From contig WGLV01000062.1 of NCBI GenBank assembly GCA_016125385.1, positions 1-36,555 on the forward strand: a DNA stretch of 36,555 nucleotides. Reading direction: 5' to 3'. Positions 24,817 through 34,044 of this stretch are shown in pieces; the stretch's first letter is position 1, and each line of letters begins with the position of its first letter. The stretch comes from a bacterium (GTDB lineage Bacteria; Hinthialibacterota; Hinthialibacteria; Hinthialibacterales; Hinthialibacteraceae). The notes under the pieces were generated by a model. That model ran no database searches. It saw only the letters and a program-made list of their open reading frames with translations, and was not told the origin of the DNA. The translations under genes were made by a program, and so were the position numbers.

Positions 24817-27765
24817 TTAGAGATTTGGAGCTTTCGTGATCTTGATGAAGACGGGGTTTTCCGTCGTGATATCAAACTCAATGGTGGTTTTTTGGGTCCC
24901 CGATGAATAACTGACGTTGAAATCGTTGGAATCCGTGATGTCGTCAAAAACGTCATTGGGAGCCAGATCGGGATCAATGCGATAGAATGCGTAAACGTAT
25001 CCATCCTGATCGTCATCAAAATCTCCATTAATTTCAAATGATGCGGTAACGGGGGCGTCCGGCTTATAATAATAAACGTCATGTTTATAAACCCAAAACG
25101 CCGCCCACCTCACCGGTTCATCATTAATGATAACGTCCGTCTCCCATCCACACCACGCCTTTTTAATCGGACTCGAGTGAGTTGCAGTATTTATTTCGAT
25201 CCATTTCCGCGTAGTGGGATTACTTAATTCCAGCGCTGAAGTGGCCGCAAATATAGAGCGCGCAACGTAACTTATTTTTCGACGGAGTCCATACCCGCCG
25301 CTCTGATCGTAAAAACCGGTATCGATAGTTGGTTCATTTTTCGGGTGTTGAAAATAATTGACATGCGACCATGAATCATGTTGGTAACTTCCGCCAAAAG
25401 AAAATATTAGTAGATTACGAATAAAATACACTGCTTGTGTATATTCGTTGGGGGATATCCGATCCGCCTGATCGGGATCATCTATTTTGGGGCTATATGG
25501 ATTATCATTATCCTGATCTGGACTGAAACCATATTCTGTAATGACGAACTGTGGATAGTAATCTCTTTCTAAACAAATCGCGGATAATTCATCGATTCGA
25601 TGATGTGATTCCGTTCGTAAAAAAGGCGTGGCTCCCCAATTGCCAGTTTCCGGATTAACATCGTCAGTGTATGCATGAATTGCGAGCCATGATGGTAAAT
25701 AATCATCTCGATGCACTCCATCATCTTGTGCCACTTGCGTAACACTGTCGATGAAGCCTTTTATAAATTTCCCAGCACTACCATAATCCCCATCAGGCCA
25801 AGTCAAGGATTCAAGGCCATGAACACTCCCGCCCCCTATGATGACTAAATTCTTCCAGTGAGGGTAAGATGAGAAACCATCTCGAATCTTCTTCACCGCC
25901 GCCAGGTAAAATTGCGCGTAGTCGCCTCCTTCATCATAATCCCCATACCAAGGATCAGGCTTCGGATAGGGTGAGCCATCCCAAAATGCCCCCTCTTCTT
26001 CATTGCCAAGTTCCACCCCAATAACCGAACCATCTTGTATTTCATCATCGACTTTGACAAGCATGTCATATACGCGATTCGCGTATGTTGTAGTGGAACT
26101 GCCAATATAATCATTCGCCTTGAAAACAATATATGTTTTCATCTCATTCGCAGAGGCGGTTTCAGCGAATAGTTCCCACTTATCACCGTCTACGTCCGCA
26201 TCTCCTCCCGAGGCCGTGTGATCGAAAAACCGAATAGTGTCCAAAAAATCATCTCGCATGTGTTCCTGCCGATCATCAATATAATAATTCGCCGTATCGT
26301 TCCCATTTCCCGCATCCGCCCCAAAGTCGGTAATTCCATAACACACAGTCACAACTGGTCTATAGCTTAAATTTGTGTACTCGCTCGAACGAAAATACCA
26401 ATAAGCGTTAGAGGTGGTTTCACATTTCAACAAAAAACCACGATCACCGTTATCGCTTGAATCCGTTGCATAATGAGATTTAAAGGCCTGCGTAATATCA
26501 AACGTGACCCAAGCGCCAGATGACGACGGCATTTCGACGGGACGGCTCTTGAAACTGTTGGTATAAGAGCCTCCACTCCAGCCTGATGATCCACTTGAAT
26601 TCCATGTCACCGAGGACATATACCAATCTTGTGTTACTTTGTATGCATAAGCAATTTCGTTCCCCGCTGCATTGACGGCGCTATAGTTATACAGGCTAAG
26701 CGTGACCGACTGAATAATGTTTCCTGGCACTTTCTGATCGATATGGGTAACACCAACCAATGTCCTAATCTCAGAATTTGGCCCTCTCAACGCCAAATCA
26801 GAACTTGTTCCATAAGTTGAGTTGGGATAACTTGAATCGATTCTTGCATCATAGATATCTCCCCCATTATAAAACGCGTCACCAGTGAAGTAGATCGTCG
26901 GATCGATCACCAGCCCGCTGGGTGAATCAACAACATCATCCAGATACACCGACAGTTCCGCCGCTCCTGGCGCGTTACGGTTCAGTTTCCAGTTTTGCGC
27001 GGTGTGAACGCGCCGGGTTTGTTCGGTGTCAATTGCGCCGCCCTTTGAATCCAGATACTGAATCTCCACCGGTTTCATCTTGTGCAGCACCTTACCATCA
27101 CGCACGATTTCCAACGGCGCCCCATCGATATCCAGCGTTCCCGCGTACAGATCGATCGCTTTCCCGCCTTGCCTGGCTTCACTGCGGATCGAAACGCCGG
27201 GGATGTCGAACTTCGCGGTGAGGAACTCGCCGCCCGCGGCCGATTTGACCGCGTCCAGCCGGTTCTTTTTGACGATCACATCCACTTTCATGATGTCATT
27301 GATATAGCGCACTTCGAAATCAACGTCAGGGAAGACGTCCGCCCAGCGGATGCGATCGCCCAGCACGCTGAAGCGTGAAAAATCCGGCTCGCCCAGATTC
27401 AATGAACGGAAACCGTCTCCCCGGCCAAGGCCCAGGTCCGCCAGCCGGTAGGTGAACACGTCGCCCTCGTGCTCCGCTTGGTAGGTCCCATCGGTTCGAA
27501 CCCGCAACGTCCAGATTCCGGCGGTCACTTCGTAGTCCCAATCGGGGCTGCTTGATTTACGCAGCGTGGTATCTACAGGAACAAGCACATCATCCGCGTT
27601 TCGGTAGTATTTGGGGTAACTGAGAAAGGTCATGGTTCCCGGCGCGGTCTGTTCGATGTATTCGGAGATCGGCTTGGGTCCGTCCCCTTGCGCCGCCGCC
27701 GCGATCCCCAATAACCCGAATCCTAAAACAAAAAGAAACAACCCATTGAATAGACTCTTGCTCAT
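24817..27765 (-). CDS. Large secreted clan GH-A-like glycosidase with DNRLRE domain (cassette copy A)
   Basis: This 982-residue protein begins with a signal peptide (KSLFNGLFLFVLGFGLLGIA, then AAAQG). Residues 25-300 form an N-terminal module like those before DNRLRE domains (VFPDVDFEVRYINDIMKVDV). Residues about 300-475 resemble a DNRLRE/CBM96 domain (YDARIDSSYPNSTYGTSSDL). Residues about 480-860 look like a TIM barrel: VELGNEEEG places the putative acid/base at Glu589 and ITEYGFSP the nucleophile at Glu744, as in clan GH-A. A beta-rich tail closes it. The substrate cannot be told. The start at 27765 has GGAGG 9 bp upstream; the frame opens further but without a ribosome-binding site. The N-terminal third is GC-rich and the rest AT-rich. 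It leads a two-gene cassette with the propeller gene 17 bp downstream. Confidence 0.72.
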   Translation of the reverse strand: MSKSLFNGLFLFVLGFGLLGIAAAAQGDGPKPISEYIEQTAPGTMTFLSYPKYYRNADDVLVPVDTTLRKSSSPDWDYEVTAGIWTLRVRTDGTYQAEHEGDVFTYRLADLGLGRGDGFRSLNLGEPDFSRFSVLGDRIRWADVFPDVDFEVRYINDIMKVDVIVKKNRLDAVKSAAGGEFLTAKFDIPGVSIRSEARQGGKAIDLYAGTLDIDGAPLEIVRDGKVLHKMKPVEIQYLDSKGGAIDTEQTRRVHTAQNWKLNRNAPGAAELSVYLDDVVDSPSGLVIDPTIYFTGDAFYNGGDIYDARIDSSYPNSTYGTSSDLALRGPNSEIRTLVGVTHIDQKVPGNIIQSVTLSLYNYSAVNAAGNEIAYAYKVTQDWYMSSVTWNSSGSSGWSGGSYTNSFKSRPVEMPSSSGAWVTFDITQAFKSHYATDSSDNGDRGFLLKCETTSNAYWYFRSSEYTNLSYRPVVTVCYGITDFGADAGNGNDTANYYIDDRQEHMRDDFLDTIRFFDHTASGGDADVDGDKWELFAETASANEMKTYIVFKANDYIGSSTTTYANRVYDMLVKVDDEIQDGSVIGVELGNEEEGAFWDGSPYPKPDPWYGDYDEGGDYAQFYLAAVKKIRDGFSSYPHWKNLVIIGGGSVHGLESLTWPDGDYGSAGKFIKGFIDSVTQVAQDDGVHRDDYLPSWLAIHAYTDDVNPETGNWGATPFLRTESHHRIDELSAICLERDYYPQFVITEYGFSPDQDNDNPYSPKIDDPDQADRISPNEYTQAVYFIRNLLIFSFGGSYQHDSWSHVNYFQHPKNEPTIDTGFYDQSGGYGLRRKISYVARSIFAATSALELSNPTTRKWIEINTATHSSPIKKAWCGWETDVIINDEPVRWAAFWVYKHDVYYYKPDAPVTASFEINGDFDDDQDGYVYAFYRIDPDLAPNDVFDDITDSNDFNVSYSSGTQKTTIEFDITTENPVFIKITKAPNL

Positions 27766-28133
27766 GACCCACCCTCCGTTGCGTTGGTTAATCTGAACCA
27801 AATTTGACCGAATAAGAACCATGAAACGATCATTTCTGTGATCGATACAACGAATGCAACGTAAATTATTAGCAAGAAAAAAAAAACAAACGTCAACAAA
27901 AATATCATGAAAATTGCATGAGCGATTTATATCGAATGAAATACTCTTCACATAACCTTGGTACGACGGGGTGATTATGCACAATTGATTTCAAAGGCGA
28001 GAGACAGAATAATTTCCCCAACGAAACACACGTACGCGCGGAATGAACCTTCAAGACATCACCAAAAAAGCGGGCGGTGGATCTCTCCACCGCCCTTTTT
28101 TTATCGCAAGACGATCGTGTATGGAGCCGCGAA
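27766..28133 (-). other. Intergenic region with putative promoter of cassette A and a terminator
   Basis: This 368-bp region separates the CBM9-type gene from the glycosidase gene, both on the minus strand. No gene is evident. On the minus strand, TTGACG (complement of 27891-27896) with GCTAAT 17 bp on (complement of 27868-27873) is a possible promoter for the cassette. An A-tract covers 27877-27886. The terminator of the upstream gene is at 28064-28102. Confidence 0.35.
28064..28102. terminator. Bidirectional intrinsic terminator after CBM9-type gene
   Basis: GGGCGGTGG (28072-28080) pairs with CCACCGCCC (28087-28095) around an ATCTCT loop. It is flanked by AAAAAA on the left (T-run for the minus strand) and seven Ts on the right. 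It lies 30 bp after the stop of the 28134-30806 gene. Confidence 0.88.
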
Positions 28134-30806
28134 TTAATACAGCGACCATCCACCCACGCTTGAGGCGGGCTGTCCGAGCAATTCCATGACCGCCCAGCCC
28201 GTCTCATTATCCCAGTACTCGGCGTCCGTCTCGGCGGCGCCGGGGCTGGTGTTCCAATACCCCCACTTGGCGGTACGATCCGCCACGCCGGGTTCGGAAC
28301 TGTTCATCAGAATGTCGAAGCCAACCAGGCTGCGATTGACCGGAGCAAGCATCTGGCTCTTGTCGAGCTGATATTCGACGATAAAGCCGTCGCTCGCTTT
28401 GACATTCGCGCCATAGTTCCAGTAATTCGGGCTTTCACCCATGTAACCGCCGCCCGGCAGCTCGGCGGGCGTTGGAGCGTTGTTGCCGCTCGCGCCGGAG
28501 CCATCGCCCAACACGGTCATCTGAGCGCCATGAGCCGCGTTTTCTTTGGGATTGGAACGGCTCAGGTTGCCATCGAGATACAGTTCGACGGAGTCCTGCC
28601 GCCAATGATCGGTGCTTTCGTTGAAGGTCAACGCCTTGTCGAGAACATCAATCGCGATGTTGATGTACTGATCGTTGTGGAAGATGTAAAACGTGGCGTT
28701 GGATTCGCTTCGCGGGAGTTCCGCGCCATCCGGGCTGGAAAGAACGCCCGGCGGTACTTTATCCGCGCGATCGAAGGTGGTGGTGTAGGCGCCGTCATAT
28801 TCGCCCGCCGAAATCACGCCGTCCAGCGTGGTCGAGCGGTCGATTTTAGGAACCTGGAACTGTACCGCGAACATCGCCGCGTCGCCGCTGGTCGCCAGAC
28901 CGCCGAGATCGCCGGAGAATGGAGCGTAACCATTGGCCGCCGATGCGCTGATGTTCAGATCGTAAGTGAGCGTCGCCGTTCCGCTGAAGCCGCTGAACGT
29001 CCAGCTGATCTTGTTGCCGGACGTCGTCGGGGTTCCATCTGAAGCCTGCAGGTTAGTGGCGGTAACGCCCGCCGGCAGGTTTTCCGTCAGCGTATCGCTC
29101 AGGGTTTTACCCGGAGTCGTGTAGACGGTCAGGGTGTTGCCGGTGATGGTTCCACCGCCGCTGGGCAATACCTGGCTGCCCAGATTGCGTTCGGCCCATC
29201 CGTCGTATTCAGTCAGTTCAACATTGGCGAAATAGGCTTCATACACGGTTGCGTTGTCGTGAGACGTCAACGCCAGCCCCACGTACACCGGGTCGGAAAG
29301 ACCGGAAGTATTCGTGGTCAGAATGTTCGTCCATTCGTTGGTGGTGATGTTGAGGTATTCCAGCGTCACCGTGTCGCCGACGCGGCTGATGCGCATATCG
29401 CCCATCTGCTGATCGGTTCCAATCAGGCTGCCGGCCGCCGTCGAGGCTGCGCCGTCTTCCGTGCGCTGTTGCCAGCGCAGTGAATTGGAATCTTCAACCA
29501 TGTTGAAGTAATTCTTCGAATTCGCATTCAGGCTGTCGCGCACCATGATGCCGCCTTTGGTCCAGTCGTTGGACCCCACCACCAGGGTGTTGGCCTGAAA
29601 GACGAAGGGACCGCTGACTTCCTTGAACAGGAAGTGGAACTGATCGGCGGTGTCCCAGATATCGGCGCCGCTTCCGGTCAGGTAATACTCGTCCTGATCC
29701 AGCTCAGCCGAACCCGCGACGCCCACCGCGCCGATATCCATGTGTGCGTCAAAGATGCCCACCGGATCGGCGATGCGGCTCACGTTTGAGTCGCCGCTGA
29801 TCGAAAGCCCCTGGGCGCTTCCACTGAACGAACCGGTGCTGCCCGCGCTGGAGGGAACGGTGACTTTATAGCTGACCGTCTTGCTGTCCTCGCCGGAAGG
29901 CGCGGAAACGCTCCATGAGATCACGCCGGCTGCTTCCGTACCGCCATCGCTGATCTCGCTGACCGTCCACCCGGAGGGAACGGTTTCGCTGATCGCAACG
30001 GTCTGCGCCGATGAATAGGTGTTGGTAAGAGTCAGCGACACCGTGAATGAATCGCCGTCACGGTAGCTCTTGTCGGAGCCGAAATACTCCTGATCGCCGG
30101 CGATGGTGCGAACGCCGGCCACGACGTTGGCGGCCGCGGCGCCATACACGACGTCGGAAAACTCGGCCGTCGCCAGATTGGTGTCGTCTTCGTGATTGGT
30201 GACGACCAGCCCGTAAGCAATCTCATCTTTGAAGTCGAGCTTGCGCACGTCGCCGAAGGTCCAGGTGGAGCCGTCGAGCGAATACTCAAGACCGATCGTG
30301 TTCATATCGGCCCAGCGGGTAACGCGCAGCCAGATATAGCCGTCGCCGCCCGGAACGACGTTGGCGCCGTCCTTCTGAATGGTCAGCGAATTTGAGCTGC
30401 CGCCCTGCACGGGACGCCACTGCGGCCCGATCAGATCGTTCAACCCTTTCAGGATGCCCTGATAATGGCGGGAAGATGGATCGGTGGGGTCTTCGCGCAT
30501 CATGACGCCCGCCTTGGCCCATTCGTTGGTGCCATGATCGATCCATTTAATCTTGGCGCTCAGACTGTGGCTTCCCGAGGCGGTGTTATACAGATAATAA
30601 AATTCATCCGCCGTGCCCCAGATATCGTTGCCATTGCCCTTAATCGTGTATACGCCGCCCGAGAGGGTGGCGCTGCCGTCGGCGTGATTGCCGATCGCGG
30701 GCATGTCAAATGCATGATCGAAGATGCCAACTTGTGAAAAAGCAGGCGATATCGCTACGCCAAGAATGAATAATGCCATCAAAGGTTTGGTCAGACTTTT
30801 CAACAT
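28134..30806 (-). CDS. Secreted protein with two beta-sandwich modules and a C-terminal CBM9-like domain
   Basis: This 890-residue protein has a signal peptide (LKSLTKPLMALFILGVAISP, then AFSQ). Two homologous beta-sandwich modules (concanavalin/DUF1349-like) start at VGIFDHAFDMPAIG (residue 26) and VGIFDAHMDIGAVG (near residue 350). A DUF11-like repeat follows each (SYKVTVPSSAGSTGSF and LTYDLNISASAANGYAPF). Residues about 650-880 form a CBM9-like domain (TTLDGVISAGEYDGAYTT, DSVELYLDG, FIVEYQLDKSQM, ETDAEYWDNET). CBM9-type domains bind sugars at the ends of chains or act as fused lectins; no catalytic residues were seen. GGGGAG precedes the ATG at 30806. It is divergent from the TolB-like gene, which shares the same module. 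Confidence 0.8.
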   Translation of the reverse strand: MLKSLTKPLMALFILGVAISPAFSQVGIFDHAFDMPAIGNHADGSATLSGGVYTIKGNGNDIWGTADEFYYLYNTASGSHSLSAKIKWIDHGTNEWAKAGVMMREDPTDPSSRHYQGILKGLNDLIGPQWRPVQGGSSNSLTIQKDGANVVPGGDGYIWLRVTRWADMNTIGLEYSLDGSTWTFGDVRKLDFKDEIAYGLVVTNHEDDTNLATAEFSDVVYGAAAANVVAGVRTIAGDQEYFGSDKSYRDGDSFTVSLTLTNTYSSAQTVAISETVPSGWTVSEISDGGTEAAGVISWSVSAPSGEDSKTVSYKVTVPSSAGSTGSFSGSAQGLSISGDSNVSRIADPVGIFDAHMDIGAVGVAGSAELDQDEYYLTGSGADIWDTADQFHFLFKEVSGPFVFQANTLVVGSNDWTKGGIMVRDSLNANSKNYFNMVEDSNSLRWQQRTEDGAASTAAGSLIGTDQQMGDMRISRVGDTVTLEYLNITTNEWTNILTTNTSGLSDPVYVGLALTSHDNATVYEAYFANVELTEYDGWAERNLGSQVLPSGGGTITGNTLTVYTTPGKTLSDTLTENLPAGVTATNLQASDGTPTTSGNKISWTFSGFSGTATLTYDLNISASAANGYAPFSGDLGGLATSGDAAMFAVQFQVPKIDRSTTLDGVISAGEYDGAYTTTFDRADKVPPGVLSSPDGAELPRSESNATFYIFHNDQYINIAIDVLDKALTFNESTDHWRQDSVELYLDGNLSRSNPKENAAHGAQMTVLGDGSGASGNNAPTPAELPGGGYMGESPNYWNYGANVKASDGFIVEYQLDKSQMLAPVNRSLVGFDILMNSSEPGVADRTAKWGYWNTSPGAAETDAEYWDNETGWAVMELLGQPASSVGGWSLY

Positions 30807-31355
30807 ATACGACTCCCCTTTACTTTTGTGAATTCGTGATGTGAACAAACGAAAACGCGGTTCCATCCCCAAGGGATGAACCAGAAAACCTTGCCGATTG
30901 AAATGAATTCGCATTCATTTCCTGTTTCAGGTCATGCGATAGGCGCACCTCCCTTCCCATCGATGCTGGATAACGAATCTCATCATCACGAGCCCGATTG
31001 ATAGATAATATCGAACATAAACAATATCATAACAAATTCCAAGTGTACAGGATTTCCACAAGACTCCACTTTATAACCATCTCTAAAAAAATAATAATAC
31101 AAAGCAAGTTAATTCAAATATATATGTTTCACACCGCAAGTAATTGCGTTTTTTAAACCGCTATTCCGGTCAATCACAAAAATAATAAAGAACACCAATC
31201 AATAGATATATTTTTATCTATTAATATGGCACCTTCTTTTACCCTTTGGGGACGTAACAACAAATAATGTGGATTCGCCCGATTGAAGAAATAGCGCCGA
31301 AATGCGATCCATGATAAAAATGCATCCACGAAATCAATTCAAAAGGAGACAGGCC
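30807..31355. other. Divergent intergenic region with palindromic sites
   Basis: This 549-bp AT-rich gap contains the promoters of two divergent secreted-protein genes. No gene is seen. Two palindromes stand out: GAAATGAAT-TCGC-ATTCATTTC (30900-30921, 9-bp arms) and AATAGATA-TATTTT-TATCTATT (31201-31222, 8-bp arms). A partial hairpin TTCCATCCC/GGGATGAA lies near 30861-30880. Either palindrome may be an operator for coordinate control; no regulator is encoded nearby. Confidence 0.4.
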
Positions 31356-32837
31356 ATGATCAGGCGTTGGATGGCATCAATTGGATTCATGGGGATCGTT
31401 GGTCTATGCGCCCAATCGCAACCGCTGGGCTTGTTCACGGATCATTGCGACGTCGGCGCGGTCAAACACGCGGGCGGCGTGAGTTACGATAAAGCGGCTC
31501 AAACCTACGCCGTCACCGGCGGCGGTGAAAATATGTGGTTTACTGAAGACGCCCTGCATTATGTCTGGACCCGGCGTTCGGGCGATTTTTCTCTCGCGGC
31601 TGACGTCGCCTTCAAGGGCGAAGGCGGCAACGCGCACCGCAAGGCGTGCCTGATCATCCGCCAGGACCTGACGCCGGGCTCGGCCTACGCCGACGTGGCG
31701 CTGCACGGAGACGGCCTGACCTCGCTGCAATACCGCGAGGCGCCAGGCGGCATGACGCGCGAAATCCAGTCGAACGCCACCGCTCCCACGCGCCTGATGA
31801 TCGAGCGGCGCGGCGAATACGTCTTCATGTCGGTTCAACCGGAAGGCGGCGAGATGCAACCGGCGGGCGGATCGTTCCGCATCACCTTGAGCGATCCGGT
31901 GTACGTCGGCCTGGGCGTGTGCGCGCATGATAACAATGCATCTGAAACCGCCGTGTTCTCCAACGTCGAGTTGACCGCCCTGCCTCCCATGCCGGAAAAT
32001 CCCACCCGGCTGGAAAGTACGCTGGAAGTCATCGACGTCGCCTCGAAAGACCGCCGCGTGGTCTATCGCACCGAAGACCACATCGAAGCGCCCAACTGGT
32101 CGCGCGACGGCTCGTACTTTATCTTTAACAGCGGCGGAAAACTCTACACCCTGCCGGTCGAGGGCGGCGAACCAACCTTGCTCGACACCGGTTTCGCCAA
32201 CCGCTGCAATAACGATCATGGCATCTCACCCGACGCAACCACGCTCGCGATCAGCGATTCGTCTCAAAACAACGCGTCTCAGATTTACACCCTGCCCATC
32301 GGTGGCGGAACGCCCCGGCTCGTCACGCCGAAAGGCCCCTCTTACTGGCACGGCTGGTCGCCGGACGGCAAGACGCTGGCGTATTGCGCCGAACGCGGCG
32401 GTGAGTTCGACGTGTACTCGATTCCCGTCGATGGCGGCGAGGAGACGCGCCTCACCACGGCGGAAGGGCTCGACGACGGCCCCGACTACGCCCCGGACGG
32501 AAACTACATCTATTTCAACTCGGTCCGCACCGGCACGATGCAGATCTGGCGCATGAAACCGGACGGTTCGGAGCAGAAACAACTCACCACCGACGAGTAC
32601 AACGACTGGTTCGCGCATCCCTCGCCGGATGGGACGAAACTGGTCTTCGTCTCGTTCGAGCCGGGCGTCGAGGGTCATCCCCCCAACAAGGACGTCATGC
32701 TGCGCATGATGCCGGCCGAAGGCGGCGAGATTGAAACGCTCGCCAAATTGTTCGGCGGACAGGGAACGATGAACGTGCCCTCCTGGTCGCCCGACGGTAA
32801 AAAGATCGCTTTCGTGAGTTACCGGCTGCTGCCGTGA
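31356..32837 (+). CDS. Secreted protein: beta-sandwich module fused to TolB-like six-blade propeller
   Basis: This 493-residue protein has a signal peptide ([20 protein letters not shown]). Residues about 20-205 carry the same beta-sandwich module as the divergent neighbour ([36 protein letters not shown]). Residues about 220-490 contain six WD40-like (PD40/TolB) repeats such as [60 protein letters not shown] and [26 protein letters not shown] at 31342-31348 sets the start. This kind of fusion is widespread in some environmental phyla, where it probably binds ligands outside the cell; it is not the E. coli Tol-Pal system. A hairpin follows at 32888-32911. Confidence 0.82.
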   Translation: MIRRWMASIGFMGIVGLCAQSQPLGLFTDHCDVGAVKHAGGVSYDKAAQTYAVTGGGENMWFTEDALHYVWTRRSGDFSLAADVAFKGEGGNAHRKACLIIRQDLTPGSAYADVALHGDGLTSLQYREAPGGMTREIQSNATAPTRLMIERRGEYVFMSVQPEGGEMQPAGGSFRITLSDPVYVGLGVCAHDNNASETAVFSNVELTALPPMPENPTRLESTLEVIDVASKDRRVVYRTEDHIEAPNWSRDGSYFIFNSGGKLYTLPVEGGEPTLLDTGFANRCNNDHGISPDATTLAISDSSQNNASQIYTLPIGGGTPRLVTPKGPSYWHGWSPDGKTLAYCAERGGEFDVYSIPVDGGEETRLTTAEGLDDGPDYAPDGNYIYFNSVRTGTMQIWRMKPDGSEQKQLTTDEYNDWFAHPSPDGTKLVFVSFEPGVEGHPPNKDVMLRMMPAEGGEIETLAKLFGGQGTMNVPSWSPDGKKIAFVSYRLLP

Positions 32838-32887
32838 TGGAGAAAACGAGCGGATAAGGACCTCTTCTTTCAACGCACCAAAATAAA

Positions 32888-32911
32888 CCGGGCGGCTCGA
32901 AAGCCGCCCGG
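32888..32911. terminator. Hairpin terminator between convergent genes
   Basis: CCGGGCGGCT pairs perfectly with AGCCGCCCGG around a CGAA loop. On the minus strand it is followed by TTTATTTT, so it best suits the WD40-like gene ending at 32940. On the plus strand the following bases are G-rich, so termination of the TolB-like gene is less certain. Confidence 0.65.
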
Positions 32912-32939
32912 GAGGGGGAGGGAAAGATTGTTCGATTTT

Positions 32940-34025
32940 TTAGCGACTCAGCAGTTGGCTTTTATCCGCGGAGGCTTTTAAATCGGAGATGTCAAATAAC
33001 TCCACTTTCCGGGCGGAAGACTGAATTACGTTTTTCCCATTCGGGGAAAACAACGTAAAAAATACTGGGGTTCTTCCTCCCACTTCAACCGGTGCCAAAT
33101 CCAGCGGCTGATTGGCGACCAATACGCTTTTGTTCAAATCATAAAACAAACGGTTGTAGTGTTGATATTGATCTTTCACTTCAAAACCATCAATAACCAA
33201 AAGCGTTTGTGAGAGTTGCAGGCTTATCAAACCTTGAGAAGGAGGCCAAAGGAATCTCGTCGCGGATTGATAAGTTTTCAGGTCAAAACTTTTAACAAGA
33301 AATTGATCTTGTCCGGCAGAATCTACTTCTTCCTCGAAAAATATGACAAAAGATTTATTGGGAGACAAAGCAGTATCTTTTGTTGTTATTGCTTTAATCA
33401 CATTGCCTGTTTCCGAATTCACCAACAAGTAACCCGATTCTTTTCCCTGAAATCCAATTACACTATTGCCTAAATCATCGATTCGTTTTGTACGGAACCG
33501 AAGGCCATACCGCTGAACTTCGCCACCGGTTTTCGTATTCCACCTTTGCAACGCGCCATTTCCATCGCAAGTACAAAAAGAGGCTCCATCATCAGAGAAA
33601 GCAACAGCTAACATACCCTCCAGCGAGGGAATATCATCGTACGGTTCAGTGAACGGATAGGACGTAACTTCAAGAAGTTTTTTGTTCGCGGAAACATCCC
33701 ACAACGCTGCCCTCGACTCATCATCGCCGACCAGCAGGTAACGATCATCGCGGGAAAAAGCCAAAGAAGTAATAATCTGGTGTGAGTGATCGTTCGGCAA
33801 GGTTGCAACAAACGAATTTTGAGAGCGATCGTACAATCTGACGTCTTTGGCTCCCACCGCGATAATATTTCCATCGCTGGATACCGCCATCGCCGTGATT
33901 TCCGGGGCTGATTCCTCCAATTGGATTGTCTGATACGGCGCTATTTGAGAGCTTGCAACCATCGATGCAATAATATTGGTCACCAGCATTGAAGCAACGA
34001 TTGAAACGATTTTTATAATATTCAT
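32940..34025 (-). CDS. Secreted WD40-like beta-propeller protein (cassette copy B)
   Basis: This 361-residue protein has an N-terminal hydrophobic signal (IIKIVSIVASMLVTNIIASM). WD40-like blades include MAVSSDGNIIAVGAKDVRLYD, LAFSRDDRYLLVGDD and VAFSDDGASFCTCDGNGALQRW, with a final FSPNGKNVIQSSARKVELFD. It lies 19 bp after the glycosidase stop; AAAGGAAAG precedes the ATG. It corresponds to copy A (23690-24799) in position, length, blade order and the DISDL ending, although the sequences have diverged strongly. Function unknown; a partner to the glycosidase is inferred from the duplicated arrangement. Low GC relative to the left half of the window. Confidence 0.8.
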   Translation of the reverse strand: MNIIKIVSIVASMLVTNIIASMVASSQIAPYQTIQLEESAPEITAMAVSSDGNIIAVGAKDVRLYDRSQNSFVATLPNDHSHQIITSLAFSRDDRYLLVGDDESRAALWDVSANKKLLEVTSYPFTEPYDDIPSLEGMLAVAFSDDGASFCTCDGNGALQRWNTKTGGEVQRYGLRFRTKRIDDLGNSVIGFQGKESGYLLVNSETGNVIKAITTKDTALSPNKSFVIFFEEEVDSAGQDQFLVKSFDLKTYQSATRFLWPPSQGLISLQLSQTLLVIDGFEVKDQYQHYNRLFYDLNKSVLVANQPLDLAPVEVGGRTPVFFTLFSPNGKNVIQSSARKVELFDISDLKASADKSQLLSR

Positions 34026-34044
34026 GTCACTTTCCTTTCCAGGT

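Noticed and set aside
24817-27984. Extended N-terminus of the cassette A glycosidase from 27984
   Set aside because: The extension has no ribosome-binding site and is unlike a leader; the signal peptide and GGAGG support the start at 27765.
28066-28240. Phage or IS end at the terminator after the CBM9-type gene
   Set aside because: The inverted repeat is a normal terminator with T-runs on both sides, and there is no transposase or direct repeat.
31356-32837. TolB of the Tol-Pal system
   Set aside because: Only the propeller repeats are alike. The N-terminal beta-sandwich module differs, and no tolQRA or pal gene is nearby.
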